NCBI RefSeq assembly: GCF_032854445.1
Contig: NC_088300.1
Location: 39,462,458-39,526,457 of the forward strand
DNA from: Liolophura sinensis
Lineage: Eukaryota > Mollusca > Polyplacophora > Chitonida > Chitonidae
Direction of reading: 5' to 3'
DNA: 64,000 nt
The notes beneath the pieces were generated by a model, which saw nothing but the letters and a program-made list of their open reading frames with translations, did not search any database and was not told where the DNA came from. A program made the position numbers and the translations under genes. Shown here in pieces: positions 1 to 64,000 of the stretch. Every line of letters starts with the position of its first letter. The first letter of the stretch is position 1.

Positions 1-245
1 CTCTATTATGAGGGATTTATGACAACAAATATTTTCATATTTTGTCACTAAGTAATGGTGTAATGAATCTACCTGAAATATCAGAAGGCTGACATTTCAG
101 CAAATCGCTTCCGCAAAAGGAGAACAAAGGGAGATAACTTCTTCATCAGAATGTGGCCTAGTCCAATGAAAACCGGAGTACCGACTCCCATGGCAGGATA
201 AAATCTACTTCATTCAATATGATTATATCCTGGAAGGAATTGTTC
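1..245 (-). other. TMEM183 3' flank / 3'UTR
   Basis: Downstream of the TMEM183 stop codon on the minus strand. I see no AATAAA on that strand here, only a CATAAA variant near 16-21, so the 3'UTR may run past the left edge. No other gene is visible. Confidence 0.6.
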
Positions 246-819
246 TCACTTGACTAGGTGGTACTGTGGATCCCACCAATGGAATACACGTACATTCAGC
301 ACAGGGTCTAAGACAAGCTGTGTAATCAGAGTCCCTTTCTGTGCAGCATTTATCTGTGAGTCAAATACAAGCCTCAGCTTATGGTGCTTCATATCCTGAC
401 TCACATTAAGGTACACCTTCGTCAGAATGAGTCCCATGACCATGGGGTGAGTCATAAAGTTCTGACAGGACACCTGCAGGACACAGCAACCCTCTAGAGG
501 GTTGTAGAACACATCATCGTACCCGTTCATCAAGTCCACGCACCCATTGTTGCTGTAACACAGACGTCTCTTACCCAGCCCTTCTGTTCTCAGCTGAAAG
601 TTAAACCTCCAGACATTGTCAGAGACGTGGTGGTACCAGCACCGCTCGCACCGTTTGCCCTCTAGCTGATGGGGCTCATCGTGGAAGACCCTGGAGAGTT
701 TACATGTGCTCACAAAGGGAGGGTAGAGGTAGTACAGAGCTTGGATGACCCTTGCTCTCAGTCCCTGACACCGCTCAACACAGGCAGGACCCAGGGCTTC
801 CGGAAGAGAAATATCCACT
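246..819 (-). CDS. TMEM183: TMEM183 coding exon 5 and stop
   Basis: A 574-nt terminal exon with acceptor TTTTTTAG at 821-820. The split Arg codon is followed by VDISLPEA (the open frame's apparent start is a GTG valine, not a real start). It encodes the conserved C-terminal half, including ARVIQALYYLYPPF, RFNFQLR, EGCCVLQV and HHKLRLVF, and ends FHWWDPQYHLVK-TGA at 248-246. Confidence 0.95.
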
Positions 820-3800
820 CTAAAAAATCTGGGGACAACAACAAAAAGAGCCTAAAATCAAATGCACAAGAACACATTTACCACAGCCGAAAATAAATAG
901 TCATGGCGTTATTAGTCATTTACCAATAACAACAGAGGAGTGAGTGAGTGAGTGAGTGCTTGGGGTTTAACATTGTGCTCAACAATTTTTCAGTCATATG
1001 ATGACGAAGGAATCCTTAGGGTGTATGGAATGTACCTCCTTGTTGCAGGACGGATTTCTACCACTCTTTTATCTAGTGCTGCTTCACTGAGACGACATAA
1101 CGAAGGCAAGTAAGCCGCCTGGCCCGAGCCATTGTACTGATACGGGTCAACCAGTCATTGCACTATCCCCTTCATTCTGAACGCCAAGCGAGGAGGTTTC
1201 AACGTCCTCTTTTAAGGTCTTATAGGTGTGACTCGACCCAGGATTGATCCTGGATCTACTGCTCCCCAAGCGGACGCTCTACCAACTGTGCTATCTGGGC
1301 CGGTACCAGGGAAGACTGCACGTACCAGCCTTGGTTTGCAGTGAAGTCTGTCATTAAATATGGTTCATAATAAATAAATTAAATGGTTTTACCATGACAA
1401 TTTACTGATCAAGTTTAATTTTTAGACTGTTTTTCCAATTTCTGACAACATTATGGCCATTTTTGTTTGGGGGGGTGGGGGGGTGTCCAGTTGTTTACAT
1501 ACTAAACTACTAACAAGCAAACATCAGAAATACATGTAGACTCTATACTCTACATTTCACTAAAAATGTGAAACATTTTCGGCAAAATGTGTATTTTTTG
1601 TCTGTTGATTCCTATGCAGTCATATCGACAGTGTTTGTGCTGACTTACTAAAGCCTCATGCCTAGAACACCATATGTGACATCCAGCTCAGACTAGTTTA
1701 CATGTACCACATGTACACGGAAGAATAACATGTTTCCTTTCATCATGCTTATATTGCTTCATTTATTTTATAGGTAGGTATCTGTACAAAAGCACTTAAG
1801 CCACTCGTGCCAATTTCAAAGTTTTGCAAACTTTCCCTGTAGATGCTTGAATGTATGTGTGTGTAGATCACCAAATAAATGCTGTTAAGTGCTGTGTCAG
1901 TGGTCGCTATTAATTTCCTTAAAATTTTTTCATAAATGACATTGCCTTTGTTATATCACCTTATTTAGTCAAGGTAATTTTGTGATCCATGAAATTTTGT
2001 GAAAATGGGTTTTCAAAACTTTCAAAGCATAGTCTTTAAGGACTGCATGACATATTATTGCCTATATGACTGTGTTGGCTTACATGCCTACCTGTGGTAA
2101 AGCTGCCTCCAGAAATGAGCACTATGTACAACAGTATACGCTGAGTGACAGAGTCGTGCAAACGTGCTTATTTCTTCTGGCTGGATGTAGTTAGATAGTA
2201 TATACCAGATGTCCAGAGGGTACACATTGCCAGCCTTCTGTGTAGAACACTTGGATGTCTTCACTGTTTTTATGTTACCTGTTAAAATAGGAAAGGAGGC
2301 ATTAATTAAATATTCACCATAAAATACATGTATACGTATACATCGAACTCAAGACAAGGGATCTTAAATGCACCTGCCAGTAGTGGCAATTCTTTCTTTG
2401 TACATCCACTGAGGTGTGGCACGTAAATTGTGTTCACTTTTCTAAGAAGTTAGCACCAATGGTATTACCATATACACCAAGTGAATGGTCGCTTGGTTGG
2501 TCAGTTAGTCGTTTATTTATTTATTTATTTGATTGGAGTTTTTAGTTATTTGATTGGTATTTTACATCATACTCAAGAATGTTTCGCTTATACAACGGCG
2601 GCCAGCATTATGGAAACCATGCGGTTGGTTGTTTATATATTTGACATCCTCCCTTTGAGTGCTAGATGACAAATTTTCTGCGTGATGTCCCAGCTATTGT
2701 GAATTTGCAAATTCATTTCAGCTGAGTTTTGATACTTTGATAATTACAGCACTGTCAAAGTCAACAATAGTTTTGCTTGCCATGATTTTTGGGGTCTTTC
2801 AGAGTGGCAAGTTCTTTTAAATGCATTTTCTTGTGTAAACAAACATCAAGCCTGATTACACAAGACAAAGCATAAGACACTGATAGAGGCAAATTTTGGG
2901 AGCTGGTGTCCCATACAGCAGCATTCCAGCCGAAAATCCTATGTCTATTATGGCTCCACGGCCAGTGTATGGTGGGCCTATCATGGCCCAATCATGTTCC
3001 TTTGCATGATGGGTATACAACTCGACCAGGAACCAATCATTTTATGACATTCCGTGCTGACTGATTTTACGACAAAAAATTTTTACGAATTGCTACATGT
3101 GTATGTTCTTAGGGTGAGTCAGTGTGAAAGCACTACACAAAGTAGTTGTTTGCAGGTTTATTTACTGTATTTACAGTAAGTAATGATGACGTCACTGCAT
3201 AATGTACCTGTGTTCCCGATCTGTACAACTTTAAAATCTACAATGTATTATATATGTTTTGTGTATGCTATAAACTCGAATTTTGCGGAAATTGTCATGC
3301 AGGAAAAAATACTTTGTCAATACATGAAGACACAACGGAAATGCTGTAAATAAGTTCGCAACAAACACATCATGAACACTGGCAAACTCTGATGAAAATC
3401 ACTGGATGATACGTCCAAAATGGTACAATGATAGGCCCACCCCAGAAGATGGCAGTAAGGATCATGGTCTGTGTATGCTATGTAGATGGCCCGGCCATGA
3501 TGGGAAGAGGGTATTGGGTTGGGATCCGGCCGTACTGCTCCTAATGGGTAATACACTTACATGTAGGTATATAGTGCTACTTAGAAAAAAATAAATGTGG
3601 CCATATGTGAATGTACCTGTCAATTCCAGCCCAGACTGGTCAGCTGTACCATTTTCCTCCAAGCCTTTGTCAACCTCAGCTATTTCAAAATCATCCAAGT
3701 CTTTCTCAAACCAGTCCAGATCACCTTCTGCATTCTGTGGGATTGCCAGCATTTTAGCTGCAAAACAAATGGGCAATGTACACTGTTTGAACTTCATGAA

Positions 3801-6298
3801 TTTTCATAAAATTTACATTCATGGATTCTGATTTATAAACCTGAGCAAATCAATCAGGCTGGGACACGTAGTTCAAGACATGAAAGTTGATATGGGGCTT
3901 TGGAGCCTTGAAAAATTATAAAAGGTCAAGAAGAAGAAAAAAATACACTATTTGATTTATTTATTTATTTGATTGGTGTTTTACGCCGTCTCAAGATTAT
4001 TTCACTTATACAACAGCGGCCAGCATTATGGTGGGAGGAAACCAGGCACAGTCCAGAGGAAACCCACGACCATCCGCAAGTTGTTGCCAGACCTTCCCAT
4101 GTACGGCCCGAGAGGAAGCCAGCATGAACTGGACTTGAACTCACAGCTAACGCATTGGTGAGAGGTTCCTGGGTCATTACTCTGCGCTAACCAACTGAGC
4201 CACAGAAGCCAAAAATAAAATAAATAAAAAAATTGGTAAATAGTATACCTTGTGACTGAGAGATTACTGTTGCTCCTTTCTTCAGTCTCACACAACCGGC
4301 CACTGGTTTATCAACATGTGCATAATCATAGACTGTTACGTCTGCAACAAAAACAATGTACACAAACTTGGTGACTATAAAACAGTAGATCATGGTCATG
4401 ACTGTTCCATGAAGGTAACACTCGAAAAGCTGCATTAATGATTCCAAATAAACCATTCCGTCACAAATGGTTAGAATCTCCAACTGCCTAGTGTTTAAAC
4501 CGAGGTAACTACATGTAAAAAATCACACCAAAAAATGTAACTTACTGGCCATGATCTCTCTGCCATCAAAGATTTTCATCTTCACCTACCATTTCTTCAC
4601 GAGTTTTTCTGGAGATATCTGATTTCACGAACAATACGGACAGCTTATTAAGAATGAACCCTAAACATATGTGTACCTACTGATGAACTGCCCAAGAATT
4701 GTTTACCTTTTTTTTCATATGCTGGTGGACACCTTTGTGGGTGGAGGAAACATCATACACTCAAGTTTTGACTCAATTAAACAATATTGGCAGGGCGATA
4801 CCGAGTCACTTTAGTTCTGGAAAACGTTAGAAGCCCAAACTAAACAAGCTGTATTAAAACTAACAAGTAAATTCAACAGAAATATGAGGGATTACCAATA
4901 AAAAGTTATGTTTTCATATACATTTCTGTCATTCACAGACTTAAAAGCTCATAGAAAGCATAATTTTGAATTGCATGTATTAAATTTCTTTATGCACAGT
5001 CACAGTGTCACCTTGTTTTTCTAGATATGGCCCGGGTTGGTCATATTTAATGGAGGACACTAGAGAGCCTCTGGTAAACTATCAACCTTTGGCACACTAC
5101 TAAATATTCTCCATGTGTGAAATACAAATGTGACAGAAAACAATGAATGCTGGACAGCAATCAGTGATCTTCAACTAATCAACTCCTCTCTTTATTCAAG
5201 GCCGCGATCATCCGGGCATTTCACTTGTACATGGCAGCAGCAAGCAGACAATGAGGTGAAAGACAATAAGGGAAATAAAAAACATCCGAAGATATTCACG
5301 GAACAGCTGATAATAGCCAGAAATTTAGTATGTTGGACAACATGCACTGCATATATAAGTTGTGAACTTCAACAAAACCTAGATTTTATCTAATGAGGCC
5401 ATGAAGCAGAGTTCTGTATTAACGCCCATTTTATTTAGATAATGATTTCACCGCCGTATACATGCGAGTGAATAAGCGTGTTGGCGTGAGTAAAACAACA
5501 AATGCCCAAATGTATATGGTATCAAAATACTGGGCTGGTGGAGTAAAGTTATCAGGGATGAAACAGTGTATGGCTTACAAATGGTTGCTGCTGCTATGAT
5601 ACTCTGCCAGCCCAGTATATAGAGAGTTGAAATAGCCATCTGGGGCTAGTCTTCCACAAATTTGCATCACTGGGCTGGCATGCATTGTGAGCTTCTTCTT
5701 GTTGTCATACAAGCTCCCACAAACAATCGCAGCAGGGAAATCTAGAAATTCTGTGTCTTAGGTTGGGGTTGAACCTGCACCCTGTGTGCCAAATGAGTTT
5801 GAAATCACCTACACATGACCACTGAGCTACATGATGTACACATGGATGATGTCTGTACTCTGCCTGGCCACTTGATCATCAGTATACATTTGGATTCCAT
5901 GTGATTACAACATATACCTATGAAGAGACATCCATCCCCTAACCACCCACATTCTCAGAGCAGACTGTTTTATAGTGAAGTACCAGTACCTGCACTGTTA
6001 ATCTATCCAGCCTAGTGCTTAGAAATGGTAAATCTTGATGGTGCATACTTAGTAATGTGGCACTGTTTTGCTTCATTACCGGGTACCCGTATATGTAAAT
6101 GGTATCATCATTTACATAGTGTCATTCCTTCATTCATCATTTTCATACTGTCATCCTGTCACACCGATGACCACAAACATGGGTATTCAACCCCATCAAG
6201 ACAATCTAGGTCTACATACCTGAGTAGGCGACACCGCCGGATCCGCCGCTGCGAAAAGATTGTTTAGTCTTATAAACTTTTCGCATGCGACCTGGCAT
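246..6298 (-). CDS. TMEM183: TMEM183 family protein, complete five-exon gene
   Basis: The coding sequence joins 6298-6220, 4341-4249, 3757-3617, 2278-2092 and 819-246 on the minus strand: 1,074 nt, 357 residues plus TGA. All introns are GT-AG and every phase fits. Length is close to human TMEM183A (376 aa by recall). Visible landmarks are a basic N-terminus (MPGRMRKVYK), a VTVYDYAH block in exon 2, an acidic stretch in exon 3 (DLDWFEKDLDDFE), and an F-box-like segment at about residues 124-167 beginning YPLDIW with FARLCHSAY and FWRQLYHR. The most conserved part is the C-terminus: FNFQLR, EGCCVLQV, VYLNVSQDMKHHKLRLVF and FHWWDPQY. A moderately hydrophobic segment at about residues 288-307 (around HPMVMGLIL) is the only membrane-segment candidate and is weak. 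Family function is poorly known; the F-box-like region suggests, but does not show, a ubiquitin-ligase adaptor role. It is divergently transcribed from liprin-alpha. Identification is by recall of the human sequence. Confidence 0.93.
820..2091 (-). other. TMEM183 intron 4
   Basis: A GT-AG intron holding one nearly full-length SINE-B copy (938-1303). The rest (1304-2091) is AT-rich, with G-runs near 1468-1485, and has no gene I can support. Confidence 0.85.
938..1303 (-). mobile_element. SINE-B, nearly full length
   Basis: A tRNA-derived SINE whose head is at the right end on the minus strand (CAGTTGGTAGAGCGTCCGCT, then a B-box-like GGATCAATCC). The body contains GGCGTTCAGAATGAAGGGG and the GAGTGAGTG-type tail is at the left. 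It shares its body with copies at 21157-21487 and 42121-42448. It lies in TMEM183 intron 4, in the gene's sense orientation. Confidence 0.88.
2092..2278 (-). CDS. TMEM183: TMEM183 coding exon 4 (F-box-like region)
   Basis: A 187-nt exon between TTTTAACAG and CACAG|GTAGGC. It carries YPLDIWYILSNYIQPEEI and FWRQLYHR, aligning residue for residue with human YPMDIWLLLASYIRPEDI and FWTRLYRR. It is absent from simple open-frame lists because it has no start codon of its own. Phase 1 in, phase 2 out. Confidence 0.93.
2279..3616 (-). other. TMEM183 intron 3
   Basis: A GT-AG intron. It has a 3' fragment of SINE-A at 2512-2618. From 2620 to 3616 I see only short overlapping open frames on both strands with no recognisable motif. 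Confidence 0.85.
2512..2618 (-). mobile_element. SINE-A 3' fragment
   Basis: The (ATTT)n tail, the GATTGG box and CAGCATTATGG match the 3' third of SINE-A. The tail/GATTGG segment appears twice, as in the copy at 50508-50789. Confidence 0.75.
3617..3757 (-). CDS. TMEM183: TMEM183 coding exon 3
   Basis: A 141-nt exon between TTTGCAG and ACAG|GTACAT. It reads AKMLAIPQNAEGDLDWFE and then an acidic, low-complexity linker ending GLELT plus one base. This linker is the least conserved part against the vertebrate protein. It is assigned because it keeps phase 1 at both ends and lies between two clearly homologous exons. Confidence 0.85.
3954..4210 (-). mobile_element. SINE-A, nearly full length
   Basis: Reverse-oriented copy: ATTT tail, GATTGGTGTTTTACGCCGT, GGCCAGCATTATGGTGGGAG, then the tRNA-like head ending CTAACCAACTGAGCCAC. 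It sits in TMEM183 intron 2, with its head 38 bp downstream of the exon 2 donor and in the sense orientation. Confidence 0.9.
4249..4341 (-). CDS. TMEM183: TMEM183 coding exon 2
   Basis: A 93-nt exon flanked by TTGCAG at its 5' side and the donor CAAG|GTATAC. It completes a GAC codon from exon 1 and reads DVTVYDYAHVDKPVAG and onwards, matching the human VTVADYADSDPAVV block. It ends after SQSQ plus one base (phase 1). Confidence 0.9.
5527..5618. repeat. Inverted repeat in TMEM183 intron 1
   Basis: ATACTGGGCTGGTGGAGTA (5527-5545) pairs, with two or three mismatches, with ATACTCTGCCAGCCCAGTAT (5599-5618). The loop is about 53 nt. Confidence 0.55.
5760..5835 (-). mobile_element. tRNA-like Pol III module (probable SINE head)
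   Basis: On the minus strand an A-box (TAGCTCAGTGG, 5829-5819) is followed by a B-box (GGTTCAACCCC, 5775-5765), spaced as in a tRNA. No clean cloverleaf acceptor stem is seen, so a SINE head or tRNA relic is more likely than a working tRNA gene. Confidence 0.5.
6220..6298 (-). CDS. TMEM183: TMEM183 coding exon 1
   Basis: The ATG is at 6298-6296 (minus), giving 26 codons plus one base. The donor is CAG|GTATGT. The basic start resembles the human MPKRGKRLKF start. This exon is too short to stand out as an open frame and was found by phase matching and homology to exon 2. A second ATG lies four codons downstream and could also be used. Confidence 0.8.
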
Positions 6299-6813
6299 TC
6301 TATGAGGATGCAAAACAACTAATGAGCGCCCCAATCATCAACAAACTCTGCGGACACAATACAAAACCGCAGATTTTGAGTCGTTGATGGTGTCACACAA
6401 CACTTCCACCACGAGTTCCTGACTGTGCAGGGGAGATAACTTTGGATAAATTTGGGGGAATTATGGGAGAAACTTTGCATTATGGGAATGACACAATTTG
6501 CCAGGGATGAAAATGGCTCCCAAAATGGTGAAAGCTGCGGTATGATAGCCTCTGAATGACAGGCTCGAATCATCGGAAGTAGAGAGTGGATTCAGTAGGA
6601 AAGTATAACACAACCTCATCAAACAATGTAGCTTTTGTATCCCCATCGTTAAACATGATTGTTTGGAAATAACGGCGGGGTTTCGTTCGTGTATCCACAT
6701 GTGCCTCGCTCGCCGATTATCTTGGAGTCGGACATCATTTGGCCGGTCAGCCAAGACCTCAGGCCGTGTAGCATCTTTCGCCGTGGTCGTTGACATCATC
6801 GGAGGCTGACAAA
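6299..6813. promoter_or_regulatory. Putative bidirectional promoter, TMEM183 / liprin-alpha
   Basis: These 515 bp separate the two divergent start codons. They include CCAAT-type sequence near 6331 and a part richer in CG dinucleotides at about 6670-6790, just upstream of liprin exon 1. No clear TATA box is placed correctly for either gene, which suits dispersed initiation. Transcription start sites cannot be fixed from sequence, and untranslated first exons elsewhere are possible. Confidence 0.6.
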
Positions 6814-60641
<53,828 letters not shown>

Positions 60642-61339
60642 TAGTAAACAAGAACTTAAAGCACTGGCCACAATTGTGCCAAGCTGAAAAACATTCTTTG
60701 TTCAGCATAACCTGACCCCCTGACAAAAATTGCATTTATTGGTTGAGATTTTTGGATTTTTTTCTGGTTGATGAAAAAGGTGAGGAGTTCCAAAAAATTT
60801 TCAGGAGGAAATGTAACAAATATCTATCCAAATCCAAATAATAACTTAAGGGTAGGTCACTTTTTGTGGAGAGTCAGTCAAGGGGACGCCAAACAAACAT
60901 TTTAATGATGGCGTTGTCATTAGTCAGAACTTTGTTCAAGGTTTTTGTAGGTGATGCAAAGGTATGTAAAAATGTAAAACATCGATGTCATATATGTTCA
61001 TAAATTTTACCTACAGCCATCTCTCGAGAGAGGAAAAATATAAACATGATGAGCCACAATTGTTAACTCATCATAACTTGTCTGATGTTTTGTTTGATAA
61101 TACTTACTGTACGTAACAGCATGTACAACAACCATCCCACTGTGTGTATTATACTGCCCCATAAGCAGACTGGCAACAAGCCTGCCCAGGATACCAGCTG
61201 CATATATACACATACACAAGTCACCCAGGAGACCCACACTGGTTACACTTAATGATGTGCTGCCCCCTTTGAAACTTACAGCTATCTGACACTCCTTAGC
61301 ATAATGTGGCCCTTATATATACAGAACACCAGGGGGAGC

Positions 61340-61500
61340 AATGGTTTGTGTCGAAAGTTCATTACCCAGTATAGAAGTCATAGGTTCAAATATAGCTTTT
61401 GACTGGTTTGTCCTGAAGTTTATCAGGTATGGTGCCTAGTTTTCACCTGCCAGGGTTTTTGTATTTTTGTTTTTTCACTCATTAACCTGATCACTCTCGT
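61340..61500 (+). mobile_element. Possible tRNA-like SINE head
   Basis: A B-box-like AGGTTCAAATA lies downstream of a weak A-box-like stretch, followed by CACCTGCCAGGG. Too diverged to assign to a family. Confidence 0.3.
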
Positions 61501-63038
61501 GTGTTTTCGGCATAAAACAATGATCGAAGAGGTAAAAATTCAGAAAGTAGAAGACTTCAACTTCTGTCAGATTTGTTATCAAACAATGTATGTTGAACTA
61601 TGTCTCCATGTAGATGTTCATGTTTGGACACAGTGTAATTATGTTCGTCAATTTGGTCTGGACAACCACCTGTGATGTTAATCTTCATATTGGCTGTGAG
61701 TATTTCTTTGGTGTTTGTGTCACTGTACCTGAGTCCTGATGTTCGGAATGGTCTTAGTTTCTTATGAAAGGTAAAGCTTCTCCTGGACTGACACGCACAA
61801 GACGACAGAACTCAAAGATTTTGCAGAAAAGTTGCACCATCTGTTCGTGAAATACTTAGGCTCGTCATTCTTGTCTCTGTCAGTCGTTCCCTCCAGATTT
61901 TTCAGCCTGCTGTCAGTAAAAACAAGTGTTTTCCATGATCAGTTAATGGATCAATCCTGTTTCTAGTGAAACAACCACTTTTAAAGTGGTTTAATCGTTA
62001 GCCAAGTTGATGGTCATACGGACAGATACATTGTCAAGGTGACTTAGCAATGTCCTTTTAGCTCATCAGTTGTCTGTCATCTGACTAATGCATCCTGATC
62101 ACTGTGTTTATACCATTAGCAGTTAACATGAATGGGGCATACATTTCATTTCATTTGCATTAAAATTGATTTAAGGGTCTGCTTATGACAAATTGTGTAA
62201 TTCTTGTGCTGCTAGTGATATTGTTGACATTTGGGTGTGTACATGGTTCTATGCGAACGTATCTGATTGAAGCTTTGGAAAAGTACTTGAAAAGTTTGTC
62301 AATGAAATGTGAACTTTCATTTTAGAAATGAAAGAAACAGGATAGTGAATGCTGTATTTTGACCATTTGTCCCTTTGCCCAGTCTGGTTCGACTGTTTTG
62401 ATGCAGTTTAAGTCAGGAGGTTTGTCAGATTCATGTACTTGCACCTGGTGAACATCTACTTACTCCAGGCACACTCCCGTGTTAAACACAAATGAAATAA
62501 AATAATTAAATGTAGCTCTGAATAATACTTTCAATTTGTTTATCTCGAAAATTAATTATTTCATTTTGTCTGTATTTCTAACTTGTTGTAATCAAAATAT
62601 CCTAATGATGAAATTCAAAACTCACTTGGCCTTCTTTTACACTCGCTATGTACCAGTAATAAAATAAAGGAATTCATGAATGTGCCCCTTTTCCTTGTTG
62701 GATATAAACTTCAGACTAATTGTGCTAAATTTAGACTTCACAGTACACTAGAATACAAGGTATTTCTAAGAGATATGTCTGAACCAATCTGTGTTCAAGT
62801 TGAATGGATATGGCCCTTTGATTGGATAATATTAGTAATGGACAGGGCCAATCAAAAGTTGATTGTTCCCAGGATATACACTTACATTTGTTTCTGAAGT
62901 GTTGGCTCAAATGGAGAGGAGTGTACGGCTTGGGTGAATAATACAGGTGTTCCCATATACTGGTGATTTACGTTGAGAATGATGGATTTCTTTGTATTTA
63001 GATACCTATACATTGAAAATCCTTGTGCATCTACTGCT

Positions 63039-63806
63039 ATGTCCGCACATGACACGTCAAGAGTCGGAGTCAAGTATGTACATGTAGATCCACTGCCCCT
63101 TTGTCACAGCTCCGATGGTACTGAGGGCACTGTAAAGCCAACACATCCATAGAGGATGTATGGACAGCTGTTGGCATTGCATGGTGCAGAGCAATCAGTA
63201 ATTTACATGCCAGCTATTCGAAGCACTTGTTGCCCTCATACCCCCGCCCCCAGTGAGACTATTGGGAGACTTCCCTTCACACATGAGCCCATGCATTGAC
63301 TCACCCAGTCTTCCTTAGTGATCTACACCACTCTCCAAATGCCCCAGCTGATCTGATAGGTCGACTATCAGCAGAGCAGACACTTCAGTCCTGGTCATAC
63401 AACCGCCAGAACCTCGTCCCCAGGGGTTCTGCCTCAACTACTATCCAACTGTTAACCATGCTCAAGCCTTCATTAAAAACCACAAGACCCAATTTGTGGG
63501 AAATGTGGAAAGTGCTTGTATGAATTTTTTAAGGGTATTGTGTTCTGGCAAGCTCGGTCCAAATTACCAGTGATGATAGAAGGTACAATGGCCTGTCACT
63601 CTTGAGGCCTTTTCCTGATTCCCAAATGTCAAAGTCTGTTTTTCCTAATTTGATCGTGGGCCGGCCAGCTATATTTTGACTTCCTGCAATGGCAGCTGAT
63701 GTAATAGTTTTGTTTCCCCAGTTTTTCTGGGGCCTGAAGGTAAGCCCACTTGTACCTGAAACATTTCTCTCTCTTTCCACACCCTTGACGTGTCATGTGC
63801 GGACAT
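63039..63806. repeat. Widely spaced perfect inverted repeat (23 bp arms)
   Basis: GTCCGCACATGACACGTCAA with flanking bases (arm 63039-63061) recurs as its exact reverse complement at 63784-63806. Weaker similarity continues outside the arms: both flanks translate to SCADI...MYRYL in opposite directions. It may be the two ends of a repeat element or two inverted copies. Confidence 0.75.
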
Positions 63807-64000
63807 TGGTCGTCTAATTATGTACCGTTACCTCAGAATACAACTCTGTCACTTTTGCCTAGTGATGAAATCAAAAAATCTAACTGATGACCTTGACTGT
63901 GTCACTGCGACCTTGACCCAGAACTTGTCACTGGTTGTTGTTGAACTAGTTCACCCTTTGGCCAGTTCTATTTTCTACATCAGTGGATAAAAGGTAGATG

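Larger units (their letters stand above)
4342..6219 (-). other. TMEM183 intron 1
   Basis: A GT-AG intron of 1.9 kb. It contains a tRNA-like Pol III module (5760-5835, minus) and an inverted repeat at 5527-5618. The remainder shows no gene. Confidence 0.8.

Noticed and set aside
246-818. The 190-codon minus frame as a stand-alone gene starting MDISLPEA
   Set aside because: Its first codon is GTG and it is preceded by a splice acceptor. It is the last exon of TMEM183.
1270-1303. tRNA-like A-box/B-box sequences as functional tRNA genes (also at 38902, 41640 and 50508)
   Set aside because: Each is fused to a SINE body and tail, often with target-site duplications, and the cloverleaf is not intact.
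3965-4177. Open frames within SINE-A copies (also near 28779, 38798-39135, 41849 and 50551-50776)
   Set aside because: The same peptide (MTQEPLTNVVA-like) appears wherever SINE-A lies, on either strand. SINEs are non-coding.

Overview
The window is eukaryotic nuclear DNA from an invertebrate, most likely a lophotrochozoan. A bivalve or other mollusc fits best, and a brachiopod is possible. The evidence is GT-AG introns of up to 37 kb, low gene density, several tRNA-derived SINE families with target-site duplications, many minisatellites, and very frequent TACATGTA palindromes. The sequence alone does not give the species.

Two protein-coding genes are supported, arranged head to head. On the minus strand, 246-6298 holds a complete five-exon TMEM183 orthologue (357 codons, all junctions canonical and in phase). 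On the plus strand, starting at 6814, are the first three coding exons of a liprin-alpha (PPFIA / syd-2 family) gene: 6814-7053, 44121-44222 and 60444-60608. They join in phase 0 to give 169 residues of the N-terminal coiled-coil region, and the gene runs off the right edge. The 515 bp between the two start codons must hold the promoter of at least one gene and probably both. As I recall the human map, TMEM183A and PPFIA4 are also neighbours on 1q32.1, so this may be an ancient microsyntenic pair.

Nearly everything else is intron. Liprin intron 1 (7054-44120) carries SINE copies and minisatellites (53, 32, 44, 31, 49, 78, about 30, about 24 and 20 bp units). It also holds a 128-bp MITE-like palindromic element at 16994-17121, an open reading frame with a partial Nudix-box match at 23971-24105, and a possible alternative first coding exon at 33402-33512 in the right phase to splice to exon 2. 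Intron 2 (44223-60443) contains a 15-copy 60-bp minisatellite with a three-unit higher-order pattern (46888-47797) and a 52-copy 47-bp array (55849-58294). A GAT-rich repeat lies just upstream of exon 3. Intron 3 is cut by the window edge and contains a 23-bp perfect inverted repeat about 0.75 kb apart.

Many long open frames in the window are by-products of minisatellites whose unit length is divisible by 3, or of SINE bodies, and I do not treat them as genes. I saw no rRNA, no convincing functional tRNA gene, no CRISPR array and no autonomous transposon.
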